Of a DNA stretch of 64,000 bases, positions 20,548 through 29,087 are shown in pieces. The position numbers and the translations under genes are program-made. Within the stretch, counting starts at the first letter, position 1. Each line of letters begins with the position of its first letter. The stretch comes from Hymenobacter convexus (lineage in GTDB: Bacteria; Bacteroidota; Bacteroidia; Cytophagales; Hymenobacteraceae): contig NZ_JAUQON010000013.1 in NCBI RefSeq assembly GCF_030580955.1, positions 62,001 through 126,000 of the forward strand, read 5' to 3'. The notes under the pieces are model-generated. The model searched no databases. It was not told where the DNA came from and worked only from the letters and a program-made list of their open reading frames with translations.

Positions 20548-22785
20548 TTATTGTTTAACCCAGCGCCAGCTCACTGACACGTTGAAAACCCGGCCCTCCA
20601 CCGGCGCCCACAGCTCGGCAAAAATGGGGTTGCCGATGGGGGGCAGCACTACCCTTTCGCGGCGTGTCTGGCGGTAGTCCAGCACGTTTTCGCCGTTCAC
20701 AGCCACCGTCCACGCGCCGGCGTGGAAGCGCAGCAGCGCGGCCATGAGCGGGTAGCCGGGCGTGGCGCGGCCGTCGGACAAATACTGCTGCCCGATATAG
20801 GAAGCCTCCAGGCCGGCGCTGAAATGGTCGTTGAATTCGACCAGCCCGATAGCGGCAAACTTGTGCCGGGGTGCCAGCGGCAGGTGTTGATTCACGGCTT
20901 CGTACTGGCGCCGCGCATCGGTGAAGGCATAGCCCAGATACAGTTCGGTTTCGTCGGCCCGCAGGCGCACGTAAGTTTCCAGGCCGCGCGTGGAGAGGGG
21001 CGCGGCGGCGTTTTGCCAAGTCAGGAAGTTCTGGCCCGCCGGGCCGGCGTAGCCGGCTCCGGCCAGCACCAACGGATTCTGCAGGCGGGTGTAAAAAAAC
21101 GATTGGTTGATGTTCAGCACCAAAGGCTCATCGAACCCCAAAAAAGTGTGCTGGTAGTTCACGTCGCCATTAAGGCCCAGCGAATTTTCGGCGCTCACAC
21201 CGCGCAGCGGCTGCACCAGCGCGTAGTTGCGCTCGTCGAGGCTGTTGATGTAGGGCACCGCGGCGCGGTAGCCCAGGCCGCCATTGAGGCGGGCCGTCAC
21301 GGCTTCGCTGGCTTGGTAAAGCAATGCCAGCCGGGGCAGCAGGAAGCCCCCGTACTGGTTGTGGTGGTCGAAACGTAGGCCGGCCTGCAGGCGCAGGCGC
21401 GGCAGCAGGCGCCAGTCGTCCTGGGCAAACACGCCGAGCGTGGCGTAGCGGTAGGGGCTGCGCAGCGGCGTGGCGCTGCCCTTGAACGAAGCCAGCTGCT
21501 CGCCGTTGGCACTCAGCCCCAGCACCAGCGTGTGCCGCGCACCGGCCGGGTGCAGGTAGCTGGCCTCGGCAAAATACGTGGTCTGGAACGCCGTGAAGCC
21601 CGAAAGCGTGGTATTCACGTCGCGGATGAAATCGGTGGCCACGCCCTTCACCGTGAGGCGGCCGCCGGCCAGGCTGTCGTTGGTATAGAGCAGGTCGGCG
21701 GTGTTGCGCAGGTTGAGGTTGTCGACGTAGAACAGGTGCCCGGTTGCCGGGTCCGGGCCGTTTTTCAGCACTTCCAAGTCGCCGGCGCGGCGGGTTTCCA
21801 GCGTGCCGGAGTAGCCCAGGGCCACCTGGCTGTGGGCATTGGGATAGAAAAACAGGCGCGGGTGCAACGTGAGGCTGCTGCCGCGGGGCACGTCCACGAA
21901 GCCGTCGCCGTCCACGTCCTTTTCCTTCAGCTTCACCAGCCCCAGGAAGGCCGAGTAGCCCCAGCGCCGCCCCCGCCCGGCGGCAAAGCCGTTCAAATCG
22001 GTTTCGCGCAGGCTGGTTTGGTTCAAAGTGGCGGCCAGCTGTGGCGCGCCCCGCGTGGGCGTCCGGCTCACCAGGTTCACCAGCCCCGCAATGGCCCCGC
22101 CCCCGTACAGCGTCGAGTTCGAGCCCTTAATCAGCTCTACCTGCTTCAAATCGAGCGGCGGCACCGTGAGCAGCCCAAACGAGCCCGCAAACCCGCCGTA
22201 GAGCGGCACCCCGTCGCGCAGAATCTGGGTGTATTGGCCCGGCAGGCCCTGTAGGCGCAAGTCCAGGTTGCCGGTGGTGGGCGAAGTGGGCTGAATCTGG
22301 GTGCCCGCAATGTCGCCAAACAGGCTGGCAATGCTGGCCGGCTTGATGCTGCCCTCTTCCTCTATTTCCTCGGCGCCCAGCACCTCCACCCGCGTAGGCA
22401 GGTCCTCGATGCGCGAATTGGTGCGGGTGGCCGTCACCAGCACCTCCTCGGCGATGGCAACCCCGTCCGGCGCGAGCAGCAACGCCAGCCCCGCCCCCGC
22501 TACCGGGGCCGCTGCCAGCCGCGGCCGGTAGCCCAGCGCCGTGATGCGCAGCCGCGTGCCCGCCGCCGGGGCCGGCGCCAGCACCGCCGTACCCGTCGCA
22601 TCGGTAGTAGCTCCCTGCCCGGTGCCCATCACCGATACGCTCGCGCCAATCAGCGGCTCGTGCCGCAGCGAGTCCCGGACCTGCACGCGCAAAGACTGGG
22701 CGTGGCTAGCCAGCGGCACCCCCGCTGCAACCAGCAGCACCAGCCAACCGCAACGAAACCACCAACCCAGAAACCGAGCAACCAT
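20548..22785 (-). CDS. TonB-dependent outer-membrane receptor
   Basis: A 745-residue receptor: signal peptide ending SHAQ, a carboxypeptidase-regulatory-like N-terminal domain (VRDSLRHEPLIGASVSVMGTGQGATTDATGTAVL), TonB box-like EEVLVTATRT, plug domain (LPTRVEVLGAEEIEEE...LRLQGLPGQYTQILRDGVPLYGG...IELIKGSNSTLYGGGAIAGLVNL-type) and a 22-strand barrel ending in an aromatic residue motif (VFNVSVSWRW). It imports a siderophore or similar ligand across the outer membrane with TonB energy. No SusD partner is present, so a siderophore or cofactor is likelier than a glycan. A TACTTTTG element lies 27 nt upstream. Confidence 0.9.
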   Translation of the reverse strand: MVARFLGWWFRCGWLVLLVAAGVPLASHAQSLRVQVRDSLRHEPLIGASVSVMGTGQGATTDATGTAVLAPAPAAGTRLRITALGYRPRLAAAPVAGAGLALLLAPDGVAIAEEVLVTATRTNSRIEDLPTRVEVLGAEEIEEEGSIKPASIASLFGDIAGTQIQPTSPTTGNLDLRLQGLPGQYTQILRDGVPLYGGFAGSFGLLTVPPLDLKQVELIKGSNSTLYGGGAIAGLVNLVSRTPTRGAPQLAATLNQTSLRETDLNGFAAGRGRRWGYSAFLGLVKLKEKDVDGDGFVDVPRGSSLTLHPRLFFYPNAHSQVALGYSGTLETRRAGDLEVLKNGPDPATGHLFYVDNLNLRNTADLLYTNDSLAGGRLTVKGVATDFIRDVNTTLSGFTAFQTTYFAEASYLHPAGARHTLVLGLSANGEQLASFKGSATPLRSPYRYATLGVFAQDDWRLLPRLRLQAGLRFDHHNQYGGFLLPRLALLYQASEAVTARLNGGLGYRAAVPYINSLDERNYALVQPLRGVSAENSLGLNGDVNYQHTFLGFDEPLVLNINQSFFYTRLQNPLVLAGAGYAGPAGQNFLTWQNAAAPLSTRGLETYVRLRADETELYLGYAFTDARRQYEAVNQHLPLAPRHKFAAIGLVEFNDHFSAGLEASYIGQQYLSDGRATPGYPLMAALLRFHAGAWTVAVNGENVLDYRQTRRERVVLPPIGNPIFAELWAPVEGRVFNVSVSWRWVKQ

Positions 22786-22811
22786 ACCAGAATTATCTAC
22801 CGAATAATCTG

Positions 22812-22819
22812 CAAAAGTA
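22812..22819 (-). promoter_or_regulatory. TAnnTTTG -7 element of the TonB receptor gene
   Basis: The minus strand reads TACTTTTG, 27-34 nt before the receptor ATG at 22785. No Fur box-like palindrome is evident around it. Confidence 0.6.
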
Positions 22820-22868
22820 CAGTGTGCTACTGCGCCAATTCTGTGTAAAATCTGTCATCAGTAAGCTA

Positions 22869-22914
22869 TAAATCACCAGCCACAATGCATTGACGCATTG
22901 GCACTGGTGATTTA
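22869..22914 (-). terminator. Hairpin downstream of argH
   Basis: Outer stem TAAATCACCAG with CTGGTGATTTA (11 bp) encloses an inner AATGC with GCATT stem. It lies ~130 bp after the argH stop codon and before the receptor promoter; no long T-run follows. Confidence 0.5.
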
Positions 22915-23042
22915 GCAGAAGAAGCAAGAAAACCAGCTGCTTTACAGGTCATACCGGTGCTGTTATTTATTAATTCATTCTGAAGTCACCTAATCAATTC
23001 ATCAACGACGCTGCTAGCGCTTCATAGCAGGCTTTTCAGGGC

Positions 23043-24344
23043 TTATTTAAATAGCGGACTCCCTTGCTGCAAACGCTTGATTTTACCGGCAATTTCGGCC
23101 AGTCCCAGGTTATGAATACTGCCCAGATGCGTGGTCTGAAACTCGCGGTGCGGCGCGTAGCTACCATCTTCCACGGCGCGGCCCACCTGCTGGTAGGCGT
23201 CACGAAACGGCACGCCGGCAATAATTAATTGATTGATATTTTCCACCGAGAATATCGGGTCGTATTTCGCCTGCTCAATCACGCCGGCCTTAATCTTGAT
23301 TTCGGGCAGCGCAAACAGCAGCATGTCCAGCAAATCGGCAAACTGCATCATCGGCCCAAACAGCAGTTCCTTCAGCAGCTGAAAGTCGCGGTGATAGCCG
23401 CTGGGCAGGTTGCTGGTGGCCAGCATGATGTCGTTAGGCAGCGCCTGCAGGCGGTTGGCGTGGCCGCGCACGAGTTCAAACACATCGGGGTTTTTCTTGT
23501 GCGGCATGATGCTCGAACCCGTCGTAAACTCCTTGGGCAAGGTCACAAAGCCCAAATCCTGGCTGTTGTACATCACCAAATCATACGCCAGCTTGCCCAG
23601 CGTGCCCGCCGCGCCCGCAATGGCAAACGCCAGCGTCTTCTCGGTTTTGCCGCGCAGCATTTGGGCGCCCACGCTGCTCACCGCCACGCTGCCGAAACCC
23701 ATTTCCCGCGTGGTCATCTCGCGGTCAATCGGGAAGCTGCTGCCAAAGCCTGCGCCCGAGCCCAGCGGGTTCTGGTCGGCCACGGTGTGCGCCGCCTCAA
23801 ACAGCGCCAAATCTAGCAGCAAGTGCTCGGCATAGGCCGAAAACCACAGCCCGAAGCTGCTCGGCATGGCCGCCTGAAAGTGCGTGTAGCCCGGCAACAG
23901 GTCGTTTTTGTGGGCCTCGGCCTTTTGCAGCAGCACCTCGGCCAGCGCCAGCATCTGGGCCGCCGTGCGCTCGGTATAGTCTTTGATGAATAGTTGAATA
24001 GCCGTCAGCACTTGGTCGTTGCGCGAGCGGGCGGTGTGAATTTTCTTGCCCGCGTCGCCAAACTTCTCGGTCAGGTAATACTCAATCTTGGAGTGCACGT
24101 CCTCGAACTCCTCTCCAATAGTGAAACTGCCGACTTCAATCTCCGCCGCCAGCTCAGCCAGCCCCTGCTGCAGCTGCCGGTTTTCGGCCTCGCTCAGCAA
24201 GCCCACTTTCGCCAGCATATTGGCCTGTGCTTTGGAGGCCTGCACGTCGAATTTGGCCAGATAAAGGTCCAGCTCCCGGTCGTGCCCCACCGTGAACTGC
24301 TCAATTTTCTTATCAACGGCAATGCCTTTTTCCCAGATTTTCAT
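23043..24344 (-). CDS. argH: Argininosuccinate lyase
   Basis: A 433-residue lyase of the fumarase/aspartase superfamily that splits argininosuccinate into arginine and fumarate, the last step of arginine synthesis. The superfamily signature GSSIMPHKKNPD is present (~residues 270-281), with the N-terminal HSKIEYYLTEKFG and TARSRNDQVLTAIQLF substrate loops and PGYTHFQAAMPSSFG. Slightly shorter than the E. coli enzyme, as usual for Bacteroidota. A TACCTTTG element lies 6 nt upstream of the ATG, so the message is nearly leaderless. It stands apart on the minus strand, separate from the plus-strand arg operon. Confidence 0.96.
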   Translation of the reverse strand: MKIWEKGIAVDKKIEQFTVGHDRELDLYLAKFDVQASKAQANMLAKVGLLSEAENRQLQQGLAELAAEIEVGSFTIGEEFEDVHSKIEYYLTEKFGDAGKKIHTARSRNDQVLTAIQLFIKDYTERTAAQMLALAEVLLQKAEAHKNDLLPGYTHFQAAMPSSFGLWFSAYAEHLLLDLALFEAAHTVADQNPLGSGAGFGSSFPIDREMTTREMGFGSVAVSSVGAQMLRGKTEKTLAFAIAGAAGTLGKLAYDLVMYNSQDLGFVTLPKEFTTGSSIMPHKKNPDVFELVRGHANRLQALPNDIMLATSNLPSGYHRDFQLLKELLFGPMMQFADLLDMLLFALPEIKIKAGVIEQAKYDPIFSVENINQLIIAGVPFRDAYQQVGRAVEDGSYAPHREFQTTHLGSIHNLGLAEIAGKIKRLQQGSPLFK

Positions 24345-24349
24345 GCGCG

Positions 24350-24357
24350 CAAAGGTA
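24350..24357 (-). promoter_or_regulatory. TAnnTTTG -7 element of argH
   Basis: The minus strand reads TACCTTTG immediately before the argH start codon (gap 5 nt), implying a transcription start at or near the ATG. Confidence 0.65.
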
Positions 24358-24479
24358 CGCCAGCGCCAGAAGTTGCCCGCTAACGGCCCGTTGCGGCGCA
24401 GCTATCCCCGCCTAAATTTTGGCGCAAATGCCCCCGTCAGTTGGCGTAATTATTTTGCCTGCCGGCCCGGGCTAGGCAC

Positions 24480-24487
24480 TACTTTTG
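24480..24487 (+). promoter_or_regulatory. TAnnTTTG -7 element of the VOC gene
   Basis: TACTTTTG lies 24 nt before the ATG at 24512 and supports that start over the upstream frame opening. Confidence 0.6.
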
Positions 24488-24511
24488 ACTGCCCTAACCA
24501 CCCGCGAAACC

Positions 24512-24970
24512 ATGCAAAAAATCACCACTTTCCTAACATACAACGACCAGGCCGAAGCCGCTGTTAAGCTCTACACCAGCATTTTCAAGGATTCTTCCAT
24601 CCTTAATACCACCTACTACAGCGGCGGGCCAGCCAGCGGCCGCGTCATGACCGTGGAATTCATCCTGGCCGGCCAGCGCTACATCGCCATGAACGGCGGC
24701 CCCCACTTCACCTTCACCGATGGCATTTCGTTGCAGGCAACCTGCGCGAATCAGGCAGAAATCAACGAATTATGGCACCAGTTGACGGCCAACGGCGGCC
24801 AGCCTGGCCAATGCGGCTGGCTAAAAGACCCCTTCGGCGTAGCCTGGCAAATCACGCCCGGCAACCTCGGCCAGCTTTTGCGCAGCGACGACCCCGAGCG
24901 CGCCAAACGCAAAATAGCCGCCCTCATGCAAATGCATAAAATTGACATTGCCACCTTGGAAAATGCCTGA
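24512..24970 (+). CDS. VOC family protein (PhnB/3-demethylubiquinone methyltransferase-like fold)
   Basis: A 152-residue cytoplasmic protein of the vicinal-oxygen-chelate superfamily, PhnB-type: begins MQKITTFLTYNDQAEAAVKLYTSIF, then ILAGQRYIAMNGGPHFTFTDGISLQATCANQAEINELWHQLTANGGQPGQCGWLKDPFGVAWQITP, which is the family's core pattern. Despite the historical methyltransferase name the biochemical role of this group is not established. It is monocistronic between argH and argE and shares a bidirectional terminator with argE. Confidence 0.88.
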   Translation: MQKITTFLTYNDQAEAAVKLYTSIFKDSSILNTTYYSGGPASGRVMTVEFILAGQRYIAMNGGPHFTFTDGISLQATCANQAEINELWHQLTANGGQPGQCGWLKDPFGVAWQITPGNLGQLLRSDDPERAKRKIAALMQMHKIDIATLENA

Positions 24971-25008
24971 TTGATTGACGTGCTGTTTCGAATACGTCAA
25001 TTAATCAG
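24967..25008. terminator. Bidirectional terminator between VOC gene and argE
   Basis: CTGATTGATTGACGT with ACGTCAATTAATCAG pair at 14 of 15 positions around a 12-nt loop. The stem overlaps the VOC stop codon and ends 3 bp before the argE stop codon. Confidence 0.7.
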
Positions 25009-25011
25009 CCG

Positions 25012-26079
25012 CTACAACTGCAGCCCGCTCAGCAATTCGATATAATCCCGAATACCCGCCTGAATTTCACTCACCAAAATAAATTCATCCGGTGTGTGCG
25101 AGCGCGCGCTTTCGCCAGGCCCTATTTTCACCGTTTCAAACGGCATCATCGACTGGTCCGACAACGTGGGCGAGCCGTATGTCGTCTTTCCCATCACCAT
25201 GCCTTTTTTAATTAGCGGGTGATTATCGCTAATGCGCGAAGAATTCAAATGCGTAGAACGGGGCAAAATTTCCGACTGCAATTTTCCTCGCAAAAAGTCA
25301 ACAATTTCCTGGTTCTGGTACAGTTCATTCGTTCGCACATCAATTACAAATTGACAGCGGTCGGGCACCACGTTGTGCTGCGTGCCTGCGCTTATTTGCG
25401 TCACCGTGATTTTTACCGGCCCCAGCAACGGCGACACTCTGGGAAATTGAAAGCCGCGTAGCCACTGAATGTCATCCAACGCCTTATAAAGGGCATTTTC
25501 ACCTTCATCGCGGGCTGCGTGGCCGGATTTGCCATGGGCAGTGGCATCCAGCACAATCAGGCCTTTTTCGGCTATTGCCAGATTCATGCCCGTCGGCTCG
25601 CCCACAATTCCGAGGTCAATTTTACCAAATTCCGGGAGCACGCTTCGAATACCATTTGCGCCTGATATTTCTTCCTCGGCGGTAATTGCGCAAATTAAAT
25701 TAAACGCGGCTTGCTTGTCCTGGAAATACAGGAAGGTAGCCAGCAAGCTCACGGCCGAAGCACCGGCATCATTGCTGCCCAAGCCGGTTAATTTATCGCC
25801 TTCCAGCACGGCACCGAAAGGGTTGTATTTCCAGCCGGCGCCGGCCTTCACGGTGTCATGGTGCGAGTTGAGCAATACTGTCGGCTTACGGGCATCAAAG
25901 TGCCGTGAGACTGCCCAAACGTTGTTCTGCCGCCGCTTCACTGTCACGCTGTGAGCCGTGAGGAATTCCTCGATGAGGGTGGCCGTCCCGGCTTCCTCAC
26001 GGGAAAAGGAAGGCGTTTTGATGAGCCGAATTAATAAATCAACGGCTTCGTTGCTCAATTGATTTATCAGGTCAGGCAT
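25012..26079 (-). CDS. argE: M20 family N-acyl-ornithine/citrulline deacetylase
   Basis: A 355-residue zinc metallopeptidase-fold amidohydrolase. Metal ligands are visible: LNSHHDTV (His and Asp), GSNDAGAS (bridging Asp), ITAEEEISG (catalytic and metal Glu), VGEPTG, and a C-terminal HTPDEF His. A dimerisation domain follows AHGKSGHAARDEG. In Bacteroidota the matching enzyme removes the acyl group from N-acetyl- or N-succinyl-citrulline rather than ornithine, in line with the acylornithine carbamoyltransferase at 38433-39377 (pathway inference). It overlaps argB by 13 nt, so the two are coupled. Confidence 0.9.
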   Translation of the reverse strand: MPDLINQLSNEAVDLLIRLIKTPSFSREEAGTATLIEEFLTAHSVTVKRRQNNVWAVSRHFDARKPTVLLNSHHDTVKAGAGWKYNPFGAVLEGDKLTGLGSNDAGASAVSLLATFLYFQDKQAAFNLICAITAEEEISGANGIRSVLPEFGKIDLGIVGEPTGMNLAIAEKGLIVLDATAHGKSGHAARDEGENALYKALDDIQWLRGFQFPRVSPLLGPVKITVTQISAGTQHNVVPDRCQFVIDVRTNELYQNQEIVDFLRGKLQSEILPRSTHLNSSRISDNHPLIKKGMVMGKTTYGSPTLSDQSMMPFETVKIGPGESARSHTPDEFILVSEIQAGIRDYIELLSGLQL

Positions 26080-26849
26080 AATGTCGTTTTCAGAACATCG
26101 TTGATGTGCAGCGCGTGCTCAATAATTACTTTTTCGACACCAAATTGCAGCGCGTCAAATGCATTTTCTAATTTGGGCAGCATACCATTGGCAATGATTC
26201 CACTTTCTTTTAGCTCGGCATAATCAGCCAGATTAATTTTAGGGATTACCGAATTATCGTCATTTACATCAGTTAATACGCCCTTTTTCTCGAAGCAGAA
26301 ATGCAACGATACTGCATACTGCGCGCTTAATGCCTTCGCCACAGAAGCCGCAATGGTATCAGCGTTGGTATTCAATAATTGGCCGTGCCCGTCGTGGTTA
26401 ATCGGGCAGAATACTGGCGTCAGCCCCAGCATCAGAAACTGCTGAATGAGGTTGGCATTTACGCTCTCCTCGCTCAAATTCCCCACGAAACCGTAGTCAA
26501 TGTCGCGCACCGGACGTTTTACGGCCTGAATCATATTGCCATCGGCGCCACTGAGGCCCAGCGCGTTAACACCGTGGCTTTGCAAAGCCACCACAATTTG
26601 CTTGTTGGTTTTGCCGGCGTAGAACATGGTCACCAAATCCAGCGCCACGGCATCGGTGATGCGACGGCCCTCTACCATGCGCGGCACAATGCCCAGGCTT
26701 TTCATCATATCGCTGGCCCCCTTGCCTCCGCCGTGGACCAGGATTTTCGGGCCGCTTACTTGGGCAAAAAGTCGGATGAATTCCAACAAGTCGGCCTCGT
26801 TGTCAATGATGCCACCGCCTATTTTAAAAACCTGTAATTCGGGCTTCAT
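26067..26849 (-). CDS. argB: N-acetylglutamate kinase
   Basis: A 260-residue amino-acid kinase that phosphorylates the gamma-carboxylate of N-acylglutamate. Motifs: KIGGGIIDNEADL at the N-terminus, ILVHGGGKGASDMMKSLGI (nucleotide/substrate loop), GLSGADGNMIQAVKR, FCPINHDGHGQLLNTNADTIAASVAKAL (ATP site) and GMLPKLENAFDAL. I start at the ATG at 26849 (MKPELQVFKIGGG), because family members start close to the first glycine loop and a TACTTTTG element overlaps the longer open frame. It forms an operon with argE. Confidence 0.93.
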   Translation of the reverse strand: MKPELQVFKIGGGIIDNEADLLEFIRLFAQVSGPKILVHGGGKGASDMMKSLGIVPRMVEGRRITDAVALDLVTMFYAGKTNKQIVVALQSHGVNALGLSGADGNMIQAVKRPVRDIDYGFVGNLSEESVNANLIQQFLMLGLTPVFCPINHDGHGQLLNTNADTIAASVAKALSAQYAVSLHFCFEKKGVLTDVNDDNSVIPKINLADYAELKESGIIANGMLPKLENAFDALQFGVEKVIIEHALHINDVLKTTLCLT

Positions 26850-26924
26850 CGTTGCTTCACCTAATTGCGCAAACCCGAGGGTGGCCGGCGCTTCTTTCAA
26901 AAATAATGCGGGAAATGTTGTGGG

Positions 26925-26948
26925 CAAAAGTAGGGGCTTTTACCTTTG
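26925..26948. promoter_or_regulatory. Divergent TAnnTTTG elements between argB and the plus-strand arg operon
   Basis: Minus strand TACTTTTG at 26932-26925 would serve argB-argE; plus strand TACCTTTG at 26941-26948 would serve the GNAT-argG-argC operon. They are 8 bp apart and back to back, so one regulator could control both directions. I cannot make out an ARG-box-like palindrome. Confidence 0.6.
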
Positions 26949-27276
26949 CGGCAGAATTGAACCACTTCGTTCGCTGCTTCGTTAGAGCGCCGAATCGACT
27001 TAGTTTCCGCCATGGTCCGCTCCGTTTCCACGTTTCTGATGCTCACTCCGGCCACTCGGCCGGGTGTGGCCGGCGTGTGCCAAACGACTTGCGCCTTGGT
27101 GCGACGACCCTAGCGGCTTCAGCAGCCGCATGTTGGCCCCTTGGCCAGCCCTTTGAGCCGGGCCAGTATCCGCTCAACTTACAGACAGGTTTGGGCTTTA
27201 GCAGGAATCCCCCGTATAAAACGACGGCCGGGCTTTCCGGACAGCCACGTATCTATCCCTAAGTATTTTATAATCA
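26949..27276 (+). other. 328-nt untranslated leader of the arg operon
   Basis: Between the plus-strand promoter and the GNAT start codon no gene is credible. The sequence contains several short GC-rich inverted repeats (for example CGGCCGGGTGTGGCCG near 27057-27072 and GCGGCTTCAGCAGCCGC near 27113-27129) and the block ACGACGGCCGGGCTTTCCGG just before an AT-rich stretch ahead of the ATG. A regulatory leader is possible but not shown. Confidence 0.4.
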
Positions 27277-27897
27277 ATGACAATTCGGGTTGCAACGGCA
27301 GCGGACGCCCAGTACGCTGAACAATTATGCCAATGGTACGTCGAGTCGGCCAAAACGCGGGGCACCGGCATCGCCAAACGCGAGCCAGCTTACGTGGCCC
27401 AGAAAATGGCCAGCGGCGACGGCATTATCGCCTTCGTGGACGATGAGCTGGCGGGCTTTTGCTACATCGAAACCTTTGATGACAAGACATTTGTCGTCAA
27501 CTCGGGCCTGATTGTGAACGCCGAAATCCGCAAGGGCGGCGTGGGCCGGGCCATCAAGCAGGCGGTGTTCGAGCTTTCGCGCACCAAGTACCCACAGGCC
27601 AAGATTTTCGGTATCACGACCAGCTTGGCCGTGATGAAAATCAATACCGACCTCGGCTACGAGCCCGTCACCTTCTCGGAACTGACCACCAGCGAAGACT
27701 TCTGGAAAGGCTGCAAAAGCTGTAAAAACTACGGCATCCTGATGGAGAATGAGCGCAAAATGTGCCTCTGCACCGGCATGCTTTACGACACGCCTGAAAA
27801 GCAGCTGGTACAGTTGCAGGTACCCGACTTCGCTGCCCTTACCCCTACGCTGCCCCTCCCCCAAAACTCTGCTTCTGAAAACAATTCTGCATCATAA
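27277..27897 (+). CDS. GNAT N-acetyltransferase of the arginine operon (argA-like)
   Basis: A 206-residue GNAT-fold protein. The acetyl-CoA loop GGVGRAIKQAVF (motif A) and the preceding strand FVVNSGLIVNAEIRKG are visible; the C-terminus carries a Cys-rich tail (WKGCKSCKNYGILMENERKMCLCTGMLY) that is usual for this Bacteroidota arg-linked subgroup. Position at the head of the argG-argC operon and the absence of argJ/argA nearby suggest it acylates glutamate for arginine synthesis (inference). Its stop codon overlaps the argG start as TAATG. Confidence 0.8.
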   Translation: MTIRVATAADAQYAEQLCQWYVESAKTRGTGIAKREPAYVAQKMASGDGIIAFVDDELAGFCYIETFDDKTFVVNSGLIVNAEIRKGGVGRAIKQAVFELSRTKYPQAKIFGITTSLAVMKINTDLGYEPVTFSELTTSEDFWKGCKSCKNYGILMENERKMCLCTGMLYDTPEKQLVQLQVPDFAALTPTLPLPQNSASENNSAS

Positions 27898-29087
27898 TGA
27901 AGAAAAAAGCCATTCTTGCCTATAGCGGCGGCCTCGACACCTCGTTTTGCGCCGTCTATTTGTCGCGCGAGCTCGACCTGGAAGTGCACACGGTAATCGT
28001 CAATTCGGGCGGCTTCACAGCCGAGGAGCTGGCCGCCATTGAGAAGCGCGCCTACGAATTGGGCTCGGTGAAGCACGAGGTAATTGACGTGACCACCCGA
28101 TTTTACCAGGATTGCCTGCGCTACCTGTTGTTCGGCAACGTGTTGAAGAATGACACTTACCCGTTGAGCGTAAGCGCCGAGCGCATGTTCCAGTCGCTGG
28201 CCATTGCCGAGTACGCCCGCGCCAACGAAGCCGATTACATCGTGCACGGCAGTACCGGCGCCGGTAACGACCAGGTGCGTTTCGACGTGGCTTTTGCGGT
28301 AATTGCGCCCAAAACGGAAATCCTCACGCCCATCCGCGACCTGAAACTCTCGCGCCAGGCCGAGATTGAATACCTACAAAAACAGGGCTTCGAGATGAGC
28401 TGGGAAAAGGCCAAATACTCCATCAACAAAGGTATCTGGGGCACCAGCGTGGGCGGCGTCGAAACGCTGACCTCGCACGAGGCACTGCCCGAAAGCGCCT
28501 ACCCCTCGCAGTTGCAGCGCCACGATTCGGAGCGCGTGGAAATCACCTTCGAAAAAGGTGAACCGGTGGCACTGAACGGCGAAAACCTGGAGCCGGTGGC
28601 CCTGATTCAGAAACTGAATGAGCTGGGTTCGGCCTTCGCCATTGGCCGCGACACGCACGTGGGCGATACCATTCTGGGCATCAAGGGCCGCGTGGGTTTT
28701 GAGGCGCCCGCGCCGCTCATGCTCATCAAGGCGCACCACTTGCTGGAGAAGCACACCAGCACCCGCTGGCAGCTGCTGCACAAGGACTACATCGCCAACT
28801 GGTACGGCACGCTGCTACACGAGGCCCAGTACCTTGACCCAGTAATGCGCGACATGGAAGCCTTCCTGGAATCGTCGCAGAACCATGTTTCGGGCAAGGT
28901 GTTCGTACAGCTCAAGCCCTATCAGTTCGACTTGCTCGGCATTGAGTCGAAGTATGATATGATGCAGTCGAAAGTGGCGACTTACGGCGAGGAGAACAAC
29001 GCCTGGGATTCACGCGACGCGCGTGGCTTCATCAAGATTTTCGGCAACCAGCTCAAAATCAGCAATAGCCTGCACGATGAAAATTAA
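27897..29087 (+). CDS. argG: Argininosuccinate synthase
   Basis: A 396-residue ATP-pyrophosphatase enzyme that joins citrulline and aspartate. The P-loop-like LAYSGGLDTSFCAVYL begins at residue 6, followed by HGSTGAGNDQVRFD (ATP/citrulline site), SINKGIWGTSVGGVETL and the C-terminal oligomerisation tail. Length is normal. It starts inside the GNAT stop codon and its own stop overlaps argC by 11 nt, so GNAT, argG and argC are tightly coupled. Confidence 0.96.
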   Translation: MKKKAILAYSGGLDTSFCAVYLSRELDLEVHTVIVNSGGFTAEELAAIEKRAYELGSVKHEVIDVTTRFYQDCLRYLLFGNVLKNDTYPLSVSAERMFQSLAIAEYARANEADYIVHGSTGAGNDQVRFDVAFAVIAPKTEILTPIRDLKLSRQAEIEYLQKQGFEMSWEKAKYSINKGIWGTSVGGVETLTSHEALPESAYPSQLQRHDSERVEITFEKGEPVALNGENLEPVALIQKLNELGSAFAIGRDTHVGDTILGIKGRVGFEAPAPLMLIKAHHLLEKHTSTRWQLLHKDYIANWYGTLLHEAQYLDPVMRDMEAFLESSQNHVSGKVFVQLKPYQFDLLGIESKYDMMQSKVATYGEENNAWDSRDARGFIKIFGNQLKISNSLHDEN